Origin: Vicinamibacteria bacterium
GTDB taxonomy: Bacteria > Acidobacteriota > Vicinamibacteria > Vicinamibacterales > 2-12-FULL-66-21
Direction of reading: 5' to 3'
DNA length: 13,674 bases
Assembly (NCBI GenBank): GCA_025937075.1
Contig: JAICSD010000066.1
Coordinates: forward strand, 1-13,674
Part shown: positions 7,490-13,674 of the stretch, in pieces
Numbering within the stretch: the stretch's first letter is position 1
How the letters are laid out: each line of letters begins with the position of its first letter
The notes under the pieces: generated by a model
What the model was told of the DNA's origin: nothing
Seen by the model: only the letters and a program-made list of their open reading frames with translations
The model's database searches: none
Translations under genes and position numbers: made by a program

Positions 7490-9379
7490 ATGGCATCCAG
7501 TGACCTCGCGCAGCAAGCGGGGCAGCCCGCTCCGCGGCGCGTCGTCAACGATTTCAGCATTCAGGTCGCGACCGTAAACGGCTCAGGCAGTCAGACTGCG
7601 AATCTCGTCCTGCTGCGCTCGATCTTTCAGATGGGCGTGCCCGTTTCCGGCAAGAACATGTTCCCGTCGAACATCGCGGGACTCCCGACCTGGTATACCG
7701 TCCGGGCCAACAAGGACGGCTACATCGCCCGCAAGAAGGAAGTCGATTTCCTCGTCGCGATGAATGCGGAGACGGCGCGCGAGGACGTGCTGTCGCTCGA
7801 GCCCGGAACCGCCGTCCTGTACGACGAGCCGCTCGAGCTGAACGCGCTGCGCACGGATCTGACGTTCTATCCCGTTCCTTTCGACAAAATTGTCGCGACG
7901 GTCTGCACGGACGCCAAGCTGCGGCGCCTCGTGAAGAACATGATTTACGACGGCGTGCTCTCGCAGCTGCTCGGCATCGAGATGGCCGAGATGGAGAAGG
8001 CGCTCCGGAAGCAGTTCGGGAAGAAAGTGAAAGCAGCGGAGCTGAACCTCGGTGCGCTGCAGGCAGGCTCGGCGTACGCGGCCGAGCATCTGACGAAGCG
8101 GGATCCGTACTCGATCGAGCGCATGCAGAAGACGGCCGGCATGGTGCTCATCGAGGGGAACGGCGCCGCTGCGCTCGGTGCGATGATGGCCGGCGTCACA
8201 ATCGTCGCGTGGTACCCGATCACGCCGTCCTCGTCGCTGCCCGAGACGCTCATCAGCTACATGGGGAAATACCGCATCGACAAGAAGACGGGGAAGGCGA
8301 CGTTCGCGATCGTGCAGGCGGAAGACGAAATCGCGGCGATCGGAATGGTCGTCGGTGCGGGCTGGGCGGGCGCGCGGGCCATGACATCCACGTCCGGGCC
8401 CGGCATCTCCCTCATGAGCGAGTTCGCGGGCCTGGCCTACTACGCCGAGGTTCCCGGCGTGGTGTTCGACATCCAGCGTGTCGGGCCGTCCACGGGGCTG
8501 CCCACGAGGACCGCGCAGGGCGACATCGTCAAGGCCGCGCTCCTCTCGCACGGCGATACGAAGCACGTGCTGCTCATGCCGAGCTCCGTTGAAGAGTGCT
8601 ACACGATGGCGATGGACGCCTTCGATCTCGCCGAGCGGCTCCAGACGGTCGTGTTCGTGCTGAGCGATCTCGATCTCGCGATGAACACCTGGATGGCGAC
8701 GCCCTTCAAATATCCCGATCGCGCGCTCGACCGCGGGAAGCTGCTCGATCACGCGACCGTCAAGCGGCTCGGCGCGCAGTGGGGCCGCTACAAGGACGTC
8801 GACGGCGACGGCATTCCCTACCGCACGATTCCCGGCGACGGCATGCCGGCGTATTTCACGCGCGGATCGGGTCACAACGACAAGGGGCAGTACAGCGAGC
8901 GTCCCGACGATTACGAGAGCAACGTGAACCGCCTCGCGCGGAAGTTCGAGTCCGCGAAGCGGTTCGTACCGGCGCCGATCGTAGAGGACGCCGCCGGGGA
9001 GATCGGCATCATCGGCTACGGAACGAGCCACTGGGCGATCGACGAATCGCGCGATCAGCTCGCGCGCGAGTCCGGCATCGACGCGGCGTATCTTCGCGTT
9101 CGCGCGTATCCGTTCAGCGACGAAGTCGAAGCGTTCGTCGCGCGCTACGATCGCGTCTACGTCGTCGAACAGAATCGCGACGCGCAGCTCCGTTCTCTCC
9201 TGAAGATGGATTTGCCCGCCGAGCTTTCGTCGCGGCTCCGGAGCGTCCTGCACTACAACGGGCTGCCGATCGACGCGCGGTCGGTGACGGACGAGATCCT
9301 GATCCAGGAAGGGCGCAAGCAGCGTGAGCCGGCGCAGCCGCGCGTTGTCGCGGAAGTGGCCGCCTGGGGAGGCGAGTAG
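7490..9379 (+). CDS. korA: 2-oxoacid:ferredoxin oxidoreductase, fused gamma-alpha subunit (probably 2-oxoglutarate-specific)
   Basis: KorA-type subunit (629 aa) of a thiamine-diphosphate, CoA- and ferredoxin-dependent 2-oxoacid oxidoreductase, expected to act on 2-oxoglutarate to give succinyl-CoA, CO2 and reduced ferredoxin. Residues about 22-195 form the gamma domain (VNGSGSQTANLVLLRSIFQMGV near the start). From about 215 comes the alpha pyrimidine-binding domain, with GNGAAALGAMMAG, the conserved YPITP motif at 242-246, the AEDEIAAIGM segment at 277-286 and QRVGPSTGLPTR at 329-340. A C-terminal transketolase-like domain follows (about 500-605). ATG 7490 is chosen because AGAGGA precedes it by about 5 nt; the frame extends back to 7388 but overlaps sucD. 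No ferredoxin-like cysteine cluster is present. The fused gamma-alpha architecture resembles the KorA of mycobacteria. Placement after sucCD supports the 2-oxoglutarate assignment, which remains an inference. Confidence 0.92.
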   Translation: MASSDLAQQAGQPAPRRVVNDFSIQVATVNGSGSQTANLVLLRSIFQMGVPVSGKNMFPSNIAGLPTWYTVRANKDGYIARKKEVDFLVAMNAETAREDVLSLEPGTAVLYDEPLELNALRTDLTFYPVPFDKIVATVCTDAKLRRLVKNMIYDGVLSQLLGIEMAEMEKALRKQFGKKVKAAELNLGALQAGSAYAAEHLTKRDPYSIERMQKTAGMVLIEGNGAAALGAMMAGVTIVAWYPITPSSSLPETLISYMGKYRIDKKTGKATFAIVQAEDEIAAIGMVVGAGWAGARAMTSTSGPGISLMSEFAGLAYYAEVPGVVFDIQRVGPSTGLPTRTAQGDIVKAALLSHGDTKHVLLMPSSVEECYTMAMDAFDLAERLQTVVFVLSDLDLAMNTWMATPFKYPDRALDRGKLLDHATVKRLGAQWGRYKDVDGDGIPYRTIPGDGMPAYFTRGSGHNDKGQYSERPDDYESNVNRLARKFESAKRFVPAPIVEDAAGEIGIIGYGTSHWAIDESRDQLARESGIDAAYLRVRAYPFSDEVEAFVARYDRVYVVEQNRDAQLRSLLKMDLPAELSSRLRSVLHYNGLPIDARSVTDEILIQEGRKQREPAQPRVVAEVAAWGGE

Positions 9380-9384
9380 GGATC

Positions 9385-10431
9385 ATGGCAGCGATTACCA
9401 CGACACCTGACGGCAAGAAGATCAACCGCCTCGGCCTCGAGGTGCAGCCGTATCGCGGCGGCAAGACGACGCTGTGCGCTGGCTGCGGGCACAATGCGAT
9501 TTCCGAGCGCATCATCGACGCCTTTTTCGAGATGGGCATCGAGCCTCGCCAGGTCATCAAGCTGTCCGGCATCGGTTGTTCGAGCAAGAGTCCCGCATAC
9601 TTCCTCGGCGGGTCGCACGGATTCAATTCCGTCCACGGGCGCATGCCGTCGGTGGGAACCGGCGCGATGCTGGCGAACCGGAAGCTGCTCGCAATCGGCA
9701 TCAGCGGCGATGGCGACACGGGCGCGATCGGGATCGGCCAGTTCGTCCACCTGATGCGCCGCAACGTCCCGCTCATCTACATCATCGAGGACAACGGCTG
9801 CTACGGCCTCACCAAGGGCCAGTTTTCACCGACGGCGGACGTCGGCTCGACGCTCAAGAACGGCGTCGTCAACGAGCTGCCGCCGATCGATACGTGCATG
9901 ATGGCCGTGCAGCTCGGTGCCTCCTTCGTCGCGCGGTCGTTCTCCGGCGACAAGAAGCAGCTGCTCTCGATCCTGAAGGCGTCGCTGAGCCATCGCGGCA
10001 CGTGCATGATCGACGTCATCTCGCCGTGCGTGACGTTCAACGATCACCAGGGTTCGACCAAGAGCTACGCCTACGCGAAGGAGCACGACGAGGCTGTCGG
10101 CGAGGTCAGCTTCGTGCCGTTCTTCGAAGACATTTCGGTGGAATACGATCCCGGCACTACGAAGGAAGTCGTGTTGCACGACGGCTCGAAGCTGTACCTG
10201 AAGAAGGTCGCCGAGGACTACGATCCCACCGACAAGATGTCTGCGCTCCGGCTGATGTACGAAACGCACCAGCACGGAGAGTTCCCGACGGGCATTCTGT
10301 ATGTCGAGCCGGACAAGGGCGACTTCATCGATCAGTTGAACCTCGTCGATGAACCGCTCGCGACGCTGCCGCTCGACATGGTCCGTCCTGGCCCAGACGT
10401 CCTTGAAGAGGTCATGGAAAGCCTCAGGTGA
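9385..10431 (+). CDS. korB: 2-oxoacid:ferredoxin oxidoreductase beta subunit (probably 2-oxoglutarate)
   Basis: Beta subunit (348 aa) binding thiamine diphosphate and one [4Fe-4S] cluster. Cluster ligands are C31 and C34 (CAGCGH), C65 (GIGCSS) and C215 (SPCVTF); the spacing closely parallels Cys12/15/46/197 of Sulfolobus OFOR. The TPP motif begins GDGD at 108-111 and reaches N137. K68 (GIGCSSK) corresponds to the Sulfolobus lysine linked to binding of the substrate carboxylate, and the LTKGQ motif follows at 142-146. The start is 5 nt after korA, with purine-rich GGAGGCGAGTAGGG overlapping the korA end. No delta/ferredoxin subunit is encoded nearby, so the electron acceptor must be encoded elsewhere. 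A pyruvate or branched-chain substrate cannot be excluded from sequence alone. Confidence 0.93.
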   Translation: MAAITTTPDGKKINRLGLEVQPYRGGKTTLCAGCGHNAISERIIDAFFEMGIEPRQVIKLSGIGCSSKSPAYFLGGSHGFNSVHGRMPSVGTGAMLANRKLLAIGISGDGDTGAIGIGQFVHLMRRNVPLIYIIEDNGCYGLTKGQFSPTADVGSTLKNGVVNELPPIDTCMMAVQLGASFVARSFSGDKKQLLSILKASLSHRGTCMIDVISPCVTFNDHQGSTKSYAYAKEHDEAVGEVSFVPFFEDISVEYDPGTTKEVVLHDGSKLYLKKVAEDYDPTDKMSALRLMYETHQHGEFPTGILYVEPDKGDFIDQLNLVDEPLATLPLDMVRPGPDVLEEVMESLR

Positions 10432-10435
10432 GCTG

Positions 10436-12478
10436 ATGCACAAAAAAGCCTTCGCCCTCCTGGTTGCCTTCGCGCTCTTGCCGGTCCTCGCGTTCGCGCA
10501 GAAGCGCCCCTTGTCCGTCGATGACATCTATAACCTTCGCGAGGTGCGCGATCCGCAGCGATCTCCCGACGGCAAGTGGGTGGCATATGTCGTGTCGCGC
10601 GCGATCAAGGACACGGACAAGAACGACTCCGACATCTGGATGGCAAGCTGGGACGGCACGCAGGATATACAGCTCACGTCTTCTCCCGAGAGCGAATCGA
10701 CGCCGCGCTGGAGTCCCGACAACAAGTATCTCGCCTTCGTCTCATCGCGTCAGGGTGCCAAGAAGGGGCAGGTCTGGCTGATGAACAGGGCGGGCGGCGA
10801 AGCGGCCAAGTTGACGGACGTCAAGGGCGGAGTCTCCGATTTCGCCTGGTCGCCGGACAGCAAGCGGCTGGCGCTCGTCGTCAGCGAGCCCGATCCGCGG
10901 GATCCGCAGGAAGACGACGACAAGAAGGATCCGGAGAAGAAGAAGACTCCTCCTCCCATCGTCATCGATCGCTACCACTTCAAGGAGGATGTGAGCGGAT
11001 ACCTGCGCGGCGAGCGTACGCATCTTTATCTGTTCGACATCGCCGGCAAGAAGGCAGACGTTCTCACCCCTGGCAATTTCGATGACGAATCACCGGTGTG
11101 GTCGCCCGACGGCACGCAGATCGCGTTCGTCAGCAAACGAGGCAGCGGAGATCTCGACCGCGGCGACAACACCGACGTGTACATCGTTGACGCAAGAGCG
11201 GGCGCCCAACCGCGGCAGATCACGACGTCGCCGGCTCCGGATGGCAACGGCCGCGTATCGTGGAGTCCGGACGGCAAACAGATCGCCTACCTCACAGGCG
11301 ACGAGCTGAAGTACTCGGCGTACACGCAGAACAAGCTTGCGGTGATCCCTGCCGCGGGCGGACAGCCGCGGATTCTTGCCGAATCGTTGGATCGTCCCGT
11401 TCGGACGCCGGTCTTTTCTCCTGACGGCGCGTCGCTCACCGTCCTCGTGGTCGACGATCGCTCGCAGTATCCGGCGCGGGTCACGCTCAGCACGGATAAG
11501 GCGGATCGTTTGATTCAGGGCCCTCGCGTGATTTCGAACCTGTCCCAGGGTTCCGACGGCGGGCTGGCCGTGCTGGCGTCGACCGATACCGACGCGCCCG
11601 AGGTCAACGCGTTCGAGAACGGGAGGCTGCGCAAGCTGTCGCACCGGAACGATTCCTGGATGTCGCAACTGCTGCTGGGCACGACCGAAGAGTTCACGTC
11701 GACGAGTAAGGACGGCACCGAGGTCCACGGACTCATCGTGAAGCCGCCCACCTATCACGACGGGCAGAAGTATCCGACGCTGCTCAGGATTCACGGCGGT
11801 CCCAACGGCCAGGACGAACATTCATTCAGCTTCGAGCGTGAGCTGTTCGCCGCGAGCGGCTACGTCGTCGTGGCGGTGAATTACCGCGGCAGCAACGGCC
11901 GAGGGAGCTCGTACCAGAAGGCCATCTTCGCGGATTGGGGCAACAAGGAAGTCGTCGATCTGCTCGGCGCGATGGATTACGTGCAGAAGATCGGCCTCGC
12001 GGATCCCGAGCGCCTGGGTATCGGCGGCTGGAGCTACGGTGGAATCCTGACGGACTACACGATTGCCACGGACGGCCGCTTCAAGGCCGCCACGAGCGGC
12101 GCCGGCAGCGCGCTGCAGTTGACGATGTACGGCGTCGACGAATACATCACGCAGTACGAAAACGAGATCGGCCCGCCGTGGAAGTCACAGGACCTCTGGA
12201 TCAAGATCTCCTATCCGTTCTTCCACGCCGATCGCATCCATACGCCGACGCTGTTCCTCGGCGGCGACAAGGACTTCAACGTGCCGCTGGTCGGAGGGGA
12301 GCAGATGTATCAGGCGCTGAAGAGCCTCGGGGTGGACACCGAGCTCGTGATTTATCCGAACCAGTACCACGGCATCACGGTCCCCAGCTACAAGGTCGAT
12401 CGCCTGCAGCGGTACCTCGACTGGTACGCCAAGTATCTGAAGAAGCCGGCGGCGACGACGACCGCGGCGTCGCGTTGA
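10436..12478 (+). CDS. S9 family (prolyl oligopeptidase-type) peptidase, exported
   Basis: Serine peptidase of 680 aa, of the dipeptidyl-peptidase/acylaminoacyl-peptidase kind, predicted to be exported. The signal peptide is MHKKAFALLVAFALLPVLAFAQ. A beta-propeller of PD40/WD-like repeats occupies about 25-400, with recurring WSPD/FSPD phrases (RWSPD, AWSPD, VWSPD, SWSPD, VFSPD). A lysine/aspartate-rich insertion sits at about 158-172. The alpha/beta-hydrolase domain follows from about 415, with RIHGGPNGQ (oxyanion region, 451-459), GGWSYGG with nucleophile S533, GGDKDFNVP with D613, and YHGI with H645, so the triad is complete. The start lies 4 nt after the korB stop, with CAGGTGAG as ribosome binding site, and the frame extending back to 10349 overlaps korB. 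An exported peptidase in a TCA operon is odd; cotranscription is likely but a shared function is not evident. Confidence 0.93.
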   Translation: MHKKAFALLVAFALLPVLAFAQKRPLSVDDIYNLREVRDPQRSPDGKWVAYVVSRAIKDTDKNDSDIWMASWDGTQDIQLTSSPESESTPRWSPDNKYLAFVSSRQGAKKGQVWLMNRAGGEAAKLTDVKGGVSDFAWSPDSKRLALVVSEPDPRDPQEDDDKKDPEKKKTPPPIVIDRYHFKEDVSGYLRGERTHLYLFDIAGKKADVLTPGNFDDESPVWSPDGTQIAFVSKRGSGDLDRGDNTDVYIVDARAGAQPRQITTSPAPDGNGRVSWSPDGKQIAYLTGDELKYSAYTQNKLAVIPAAGGQPRILAESLDRPVRTPVFSPDGASLTVLVVDDRSQYPARVTLSTDKADRLIQGPRVISNLSQGSDGGLAVLASTDTDAPEVNAFENGRLRKLSHRNDSWMSQLLLGTTEEFTSTSKDGTEVHGLIVKPPTYHDGQKYPTLLRIHGGPNGQDEHSFSFERELFAASGYVVVAVNYRGSNGRGSSYQKAIFADWGNKEVVDLLGAMDYVQKIGLADPERLGIGGWSYGGILTDYTIATDGRFKAATSGAGSALQLTMYGVDEYITQYENEIGPPWKSQDLWIKISYPFFHADRIHTPTLFLGGDKDFNVPLVGGEQMYQALKSLGVDTELVIYPNQYHGITVPSYKVDRLQRYLDWYAKYLKKPAATTTAASR

Positions 12479-12487
12479 CGCGCGTCA
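12476..12487. other. 12-bp perfect palindrome containing both convergent stop codons
   Basis: TGACGCGCGTCA is its own reverse complement. Its left TGA is the stop of the S9 peptidase gene and its right TCA is the complement of the TGA stop of the small minus-strand gene. Only 6 bp separate the two coding regions. As RNA it gives at most a 4-bp stem with a GCGC loop, so it is a poor terminator by itself. Confidence 0.7.
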
Positions 12488-12667
12488 GCCCTGCGTCTCG
12501 TCCAGGTTCGCGCCGATCACGTCCTGCGCGATCTTGTCCTCGTCGGCGGGGAGCCCTTGCTCGTCCAGCGCAGGGGCGTTCTCGTTTCCCTGCTGCCGAT
12601 CCGTCGGCCGATCGCCTTCCACCGCGCCTTCGTGCTGATCCGCCGCTTCGCGCTGCTGTCCGTTCAT
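12485..12667 (-). CDS. Small acidic, probably disordered hypothetical protein
   Basis: Encodes 60 aa of unrecognised family. The composition is striking: 15 acidic residues (8 D, 7 E) against 4 Lys/Arg, eight Gln, and no Cys, Phe, Tyr or Trp, so it is probably intrinsically disordered and soluble. There is no signal peptide or membrane segment. The C-terminal part, LPADEDKIAQDVIGANLDE, looks the most structured and could be a short helix. Support for a real gene: GGAG lies 8 nt before the ATG, the stop falls precisely 6 bp from the peptidase stop, and the region otherwise would be an unexplained roughly 230-bp gap. It is convergent to the peptidase and divergent from ndk (46-bp gap). No function can be assigned. 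Confidence 0.6.
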   Translation of the reverse strand: MNGQQREAADQHEGAVEGDRPTDRQQGNENAPALDEQGLPADEDKIAQDVIGANLDETQG

Positions 12668-12698
12668 GAGAGAGACTCCGTCGAAGCACCTTACACCC

Positions 12699-12704
12699 TA
12701 TAAT
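12699..12704 (+). promoter_or_regulatory. ndk: Consensus -10 box immediately upstream of ndk
   Basis: TATAAT ends 9 nt before the ndk ATG. A start site about 7 nt downstream would fall at 12711-12712, giving a leader of 0-3 nt. No Shine-Dalgarno sequence is present between the box and the ATG, consistent with a leaderless mRNA. A clear -35 was not found 16-18 bp upstream. Confidence 0.5.
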
Positions 12705-12713
12705 CGATAGCTT

Positions 12714-13133
12714 ATGTCCGAACGCACGCTCGCCATCATCAAACCGGACGCCGTGGCGGCCCGCCACGCGGGCACGATCGTCGCGCGCATCGAGGCTTCA
12801 GGATTCCAGATCCGTGCCATGCGCATGCTGAACCTCACGAAGGCGGAAGCCGAAGGCTTCTATGCCGTTCATCGGGAGCGGCCGTTCTTTCCAAGCCTGA
12901 CCGCCTTCATGTCATCGGGCCCCGCGATCGTGATGGCGCTCGAAGCACCGGACGCGATCAGGAAATGGCGTACGCTGATGGGCGCCACCGATCCGGCGAA
13001 GGCGGATCAAGGGACGCTGCGCAAGGAATTCGGCCGCTCGATCGAGAACAACGCGACGCACGGGTCGGACGCGCCTGAGACCGCCGCGTTCGAGCTGGGG
13101 TACTTTTTTCCGGGGATCGAGCTGGCGCGCTGA
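12714..13133 (+). CDS. ndk: Nucleoside diphosphate kinase
   Basis: Ndk (139 aa) transfers the gamma phosphate between nucleoside triphosphates and diphosphates through a phosphohistidine, keeping NTP and dNTP pools balanced in the cytoplasm. The start [14 protein letters not shown] is typical, with K10 in the IIKPDA motif. The active-site motif [12 protein letters not shown] carries the catalytic H116. Other expected nucleotide-binding residues are in place: Y50, R86, T92 and R103. Length is standard for bacterial enzymes. The start codon is preceded by a TATAAT rather than a ribosome binding site. DUF2905 follows 7 nt after its stop, and dcd after that. Confidence 0.97.
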   Translation: MSERTLAIIKPDAVAARHAGTIVARIEASGFQIRAMRMLNLTKAEAEGFYAVHRERPFFPSLTAFMSSGPAIVMALEAPDAIRKWRTLMGATDPAKADQGTLRKEFGRSIENNATHGSDAPETAAFELGYFFPGIELAR

Positions 13134-13140
13134 GGCCGAT

Positions 13141-13335
13141 GTGGGGCGGGTGGTTGTCGTCGTAGGCGTGATCATCACGGCCGCCGGCCTGCTGATGATG
13201 CTCGGCGTGCCGTTCGGGCGACTTCCCGGCGACGTCATCATCCGGCGCGGCAGCGCAACCTTCTACTTTCCCCTCGGCACGTCGATTCTCGTGAGCGTCA
13301 TTCTGACCCTCGTCTTCGCCCTGCTGCGGCGCTGA
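13141..13335 (+). CDS. DUF2905 family small membrane protein
   Basis: Short membrane protein (64 aa) matching the DUF2905 pattern: an N-terminal hydrophobic helix (about 3-22), a central GRLPGDVIIRRGSATFYFPLGTSI-like loop of which GRLPGD and FYFPL are the diagnostic parts, and a second helix (about 45-61) ending in LLRR. The family function is unknown. The start is GTG at 13141, supported by GAGG at 13132-13135 five nt upstream, which overlaps the ndk stop; the nearby ATG at 13139 is in another frame. The 7-nt gap from ndk and 15-nt gap to dcd suggest one transcript. Confidence 0.88.
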   Translation: MGRVVVVVGVIITAAGLLMMLGVPFGRLPGDVIIRRGSATFYFPLGTSILVSVILTLVFALLRR

Positions 13336-13350
13336 GTACTGACAAACGAT

Positions 13351-13674
13351 ATGGCGATCAAGTCCGACAAGTGGATCAAGCGGATGGCGCTCGAGCACAA
13401 GATGATCGAGCCCTTCGAGGCACGCCAGGTGCGGCGCGGCGTCGTCTCGTACGGCTTGTCGTCCTACGGCTACGACATCCGCGTGGCCGACGAGTTCAAG
13501 GTGTTCACGAACATCAACAACACGCTGATCGATCCGAAGAGCTTCGATCCGCGATCGTTCGTCGACATCAAGGCCGACACCTGCATCGTCCCGCCCAACT
13601 CGTTCGCGCTGGCGAGGACGGTCGAGTACTTCCGCATCCCGCGCGATGTCCTGACCGTCTGCCTGGGCAAGTCC
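13351..13674 (+). CDS. dcd: dCTP deaminase, 5' part only (runs off the window)
   Basis: The first 108 codons of a dCTP deaminase, which converts dCTP to dUTP on the route to thymidylate. The N-terminus [23 protein letters not shown], with [20 protein letters not shown] and [28 protein letters not shown] further on, is characteristic of the Dcd group with an extended N-terminal region. The reading frame is open to the last base. The catalytic glutamate region that follows CLGKS in this family lies outside the window, so catalytic competence cannot be checked. No clear ribosome binding site precedes ATG 13351. The neighbouring ndk is also a nucleotide-metabolism gene. Confidence 0.93.
   Translation, partial: MAIKSDKWIKRMALEHKMIEPFEARQVRRGVVSYGLSSYGYDIRVADEFKVFTNINNTLIDPKSFDPRSFVDIKADTCIVPPNSFALARTVEYFRIPRDVLTVCLGKS

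Noticed and set aside
7583..9253. Long - strand open frame (556 codons) antisense to korA
   Set aside because: Arg/His/Asp-rich shadow of korA codon bias with no motif or start signal; korA on the other strand has YPITP and complete domain structure.
13104..13109. Run of six T in ndk as possible frameshift or phase-variable tract
   Set aside because: It encodes the normal FF of the C-terminal segment, the frame is intact to the expected length, and six bases is short for slippage.
1..13674. Defence system, CRISPR array, prophage, toxin-antitoxin or insertion sequence
   Set aside because: No arrays of spaced repeats, no transposase, integrase, nuclease or toxin-like gene, and no terminal inverted repeats were seen. 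The window reads as ordinary housekeeping chromosome.

Overview
This is a GC-rich bacterial chromosomal segment, almost entirely coding, dominated by central carbon metabolism. No tRNA, rRNA, CRISPR array, transposase or phage gene was seen. The gene set (type B sdhCAB, sucCD followed by a 2-oxoacid:ferredoxin oxidoreductase, a signal-peptide-bearing S9 peptidase, DUF2905 and a dcd of the long-N-terminus type) fits Acidobacteriota, perhaps Vicinamibacteria-like. That placement is inference from gene content and has not been tested by any search.

Layout. (1) 63-1865 (+): a secreted multidomain protein with a concanavalin-like N-terminal domain, three tandem bacterial Ig-like modules and a C-terminal beta-sandwich-like segment. 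(2) 1888-5255 (-): sdhC-sdhA-sdhB, transcribed leftwards, encoding a complete type B succinate:quinone oxidoreductase (five-helix b-type cytochrome subunit, flavoprotein, iron-sulfur subunit). The sdhA-sdhB spacer is made of a 7-bp tandem repeat with G-quadruplex-forming geometry. (3) 5256-5396: divergent control region with GC hairpins. (4) 5397-12478 (+): sucC, sucD, korA, korB and an S9 family peptidase, tightly packed, with a perfect TATAAT between sucD and korA. (5) 12485-12667 (-): a small, acidic, probably disordered protein with a good ribosome binding site and no recognised family. (6) 12714-13674 (+): ndk, a DUF2905 membrane protein, and the 5' part of dcd, which runs off the window.

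How the genes work together: KorAB converts 2-oxoglutarate to succinyl-CoA with ferredoxin as electron carrier, SucCD converts succinyl-CoA to succinate with nucleotide triphosphate formation, and SdhCAB oxidises succinate to fumarate while reducing quinone. The two divergent transcription units together therefore carry the whole 2-oxoglutarate-to-fumarate arc of the TCA cycle. The ferredoxin-linked enzyme takes the place usually held by the NAD-linked 2-oxoglutarate dehydrogenase. KorAB and SucCD are reversible in principle, so the direction cannot be read from the sequence. ndk, as a nucleoside diphosphate kinase, and dcd, as a dCTP deaminase, form a nucleotide-metabolism patch at the right end.

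I did not find convincing evidence of an undescribed system. The observations most worth checking are the G-rich heptad repeat inside the sdh operon, the apparently leaderless ndk, the unknown 60-residue protein, and the coupling of an exported peptidase to korB.
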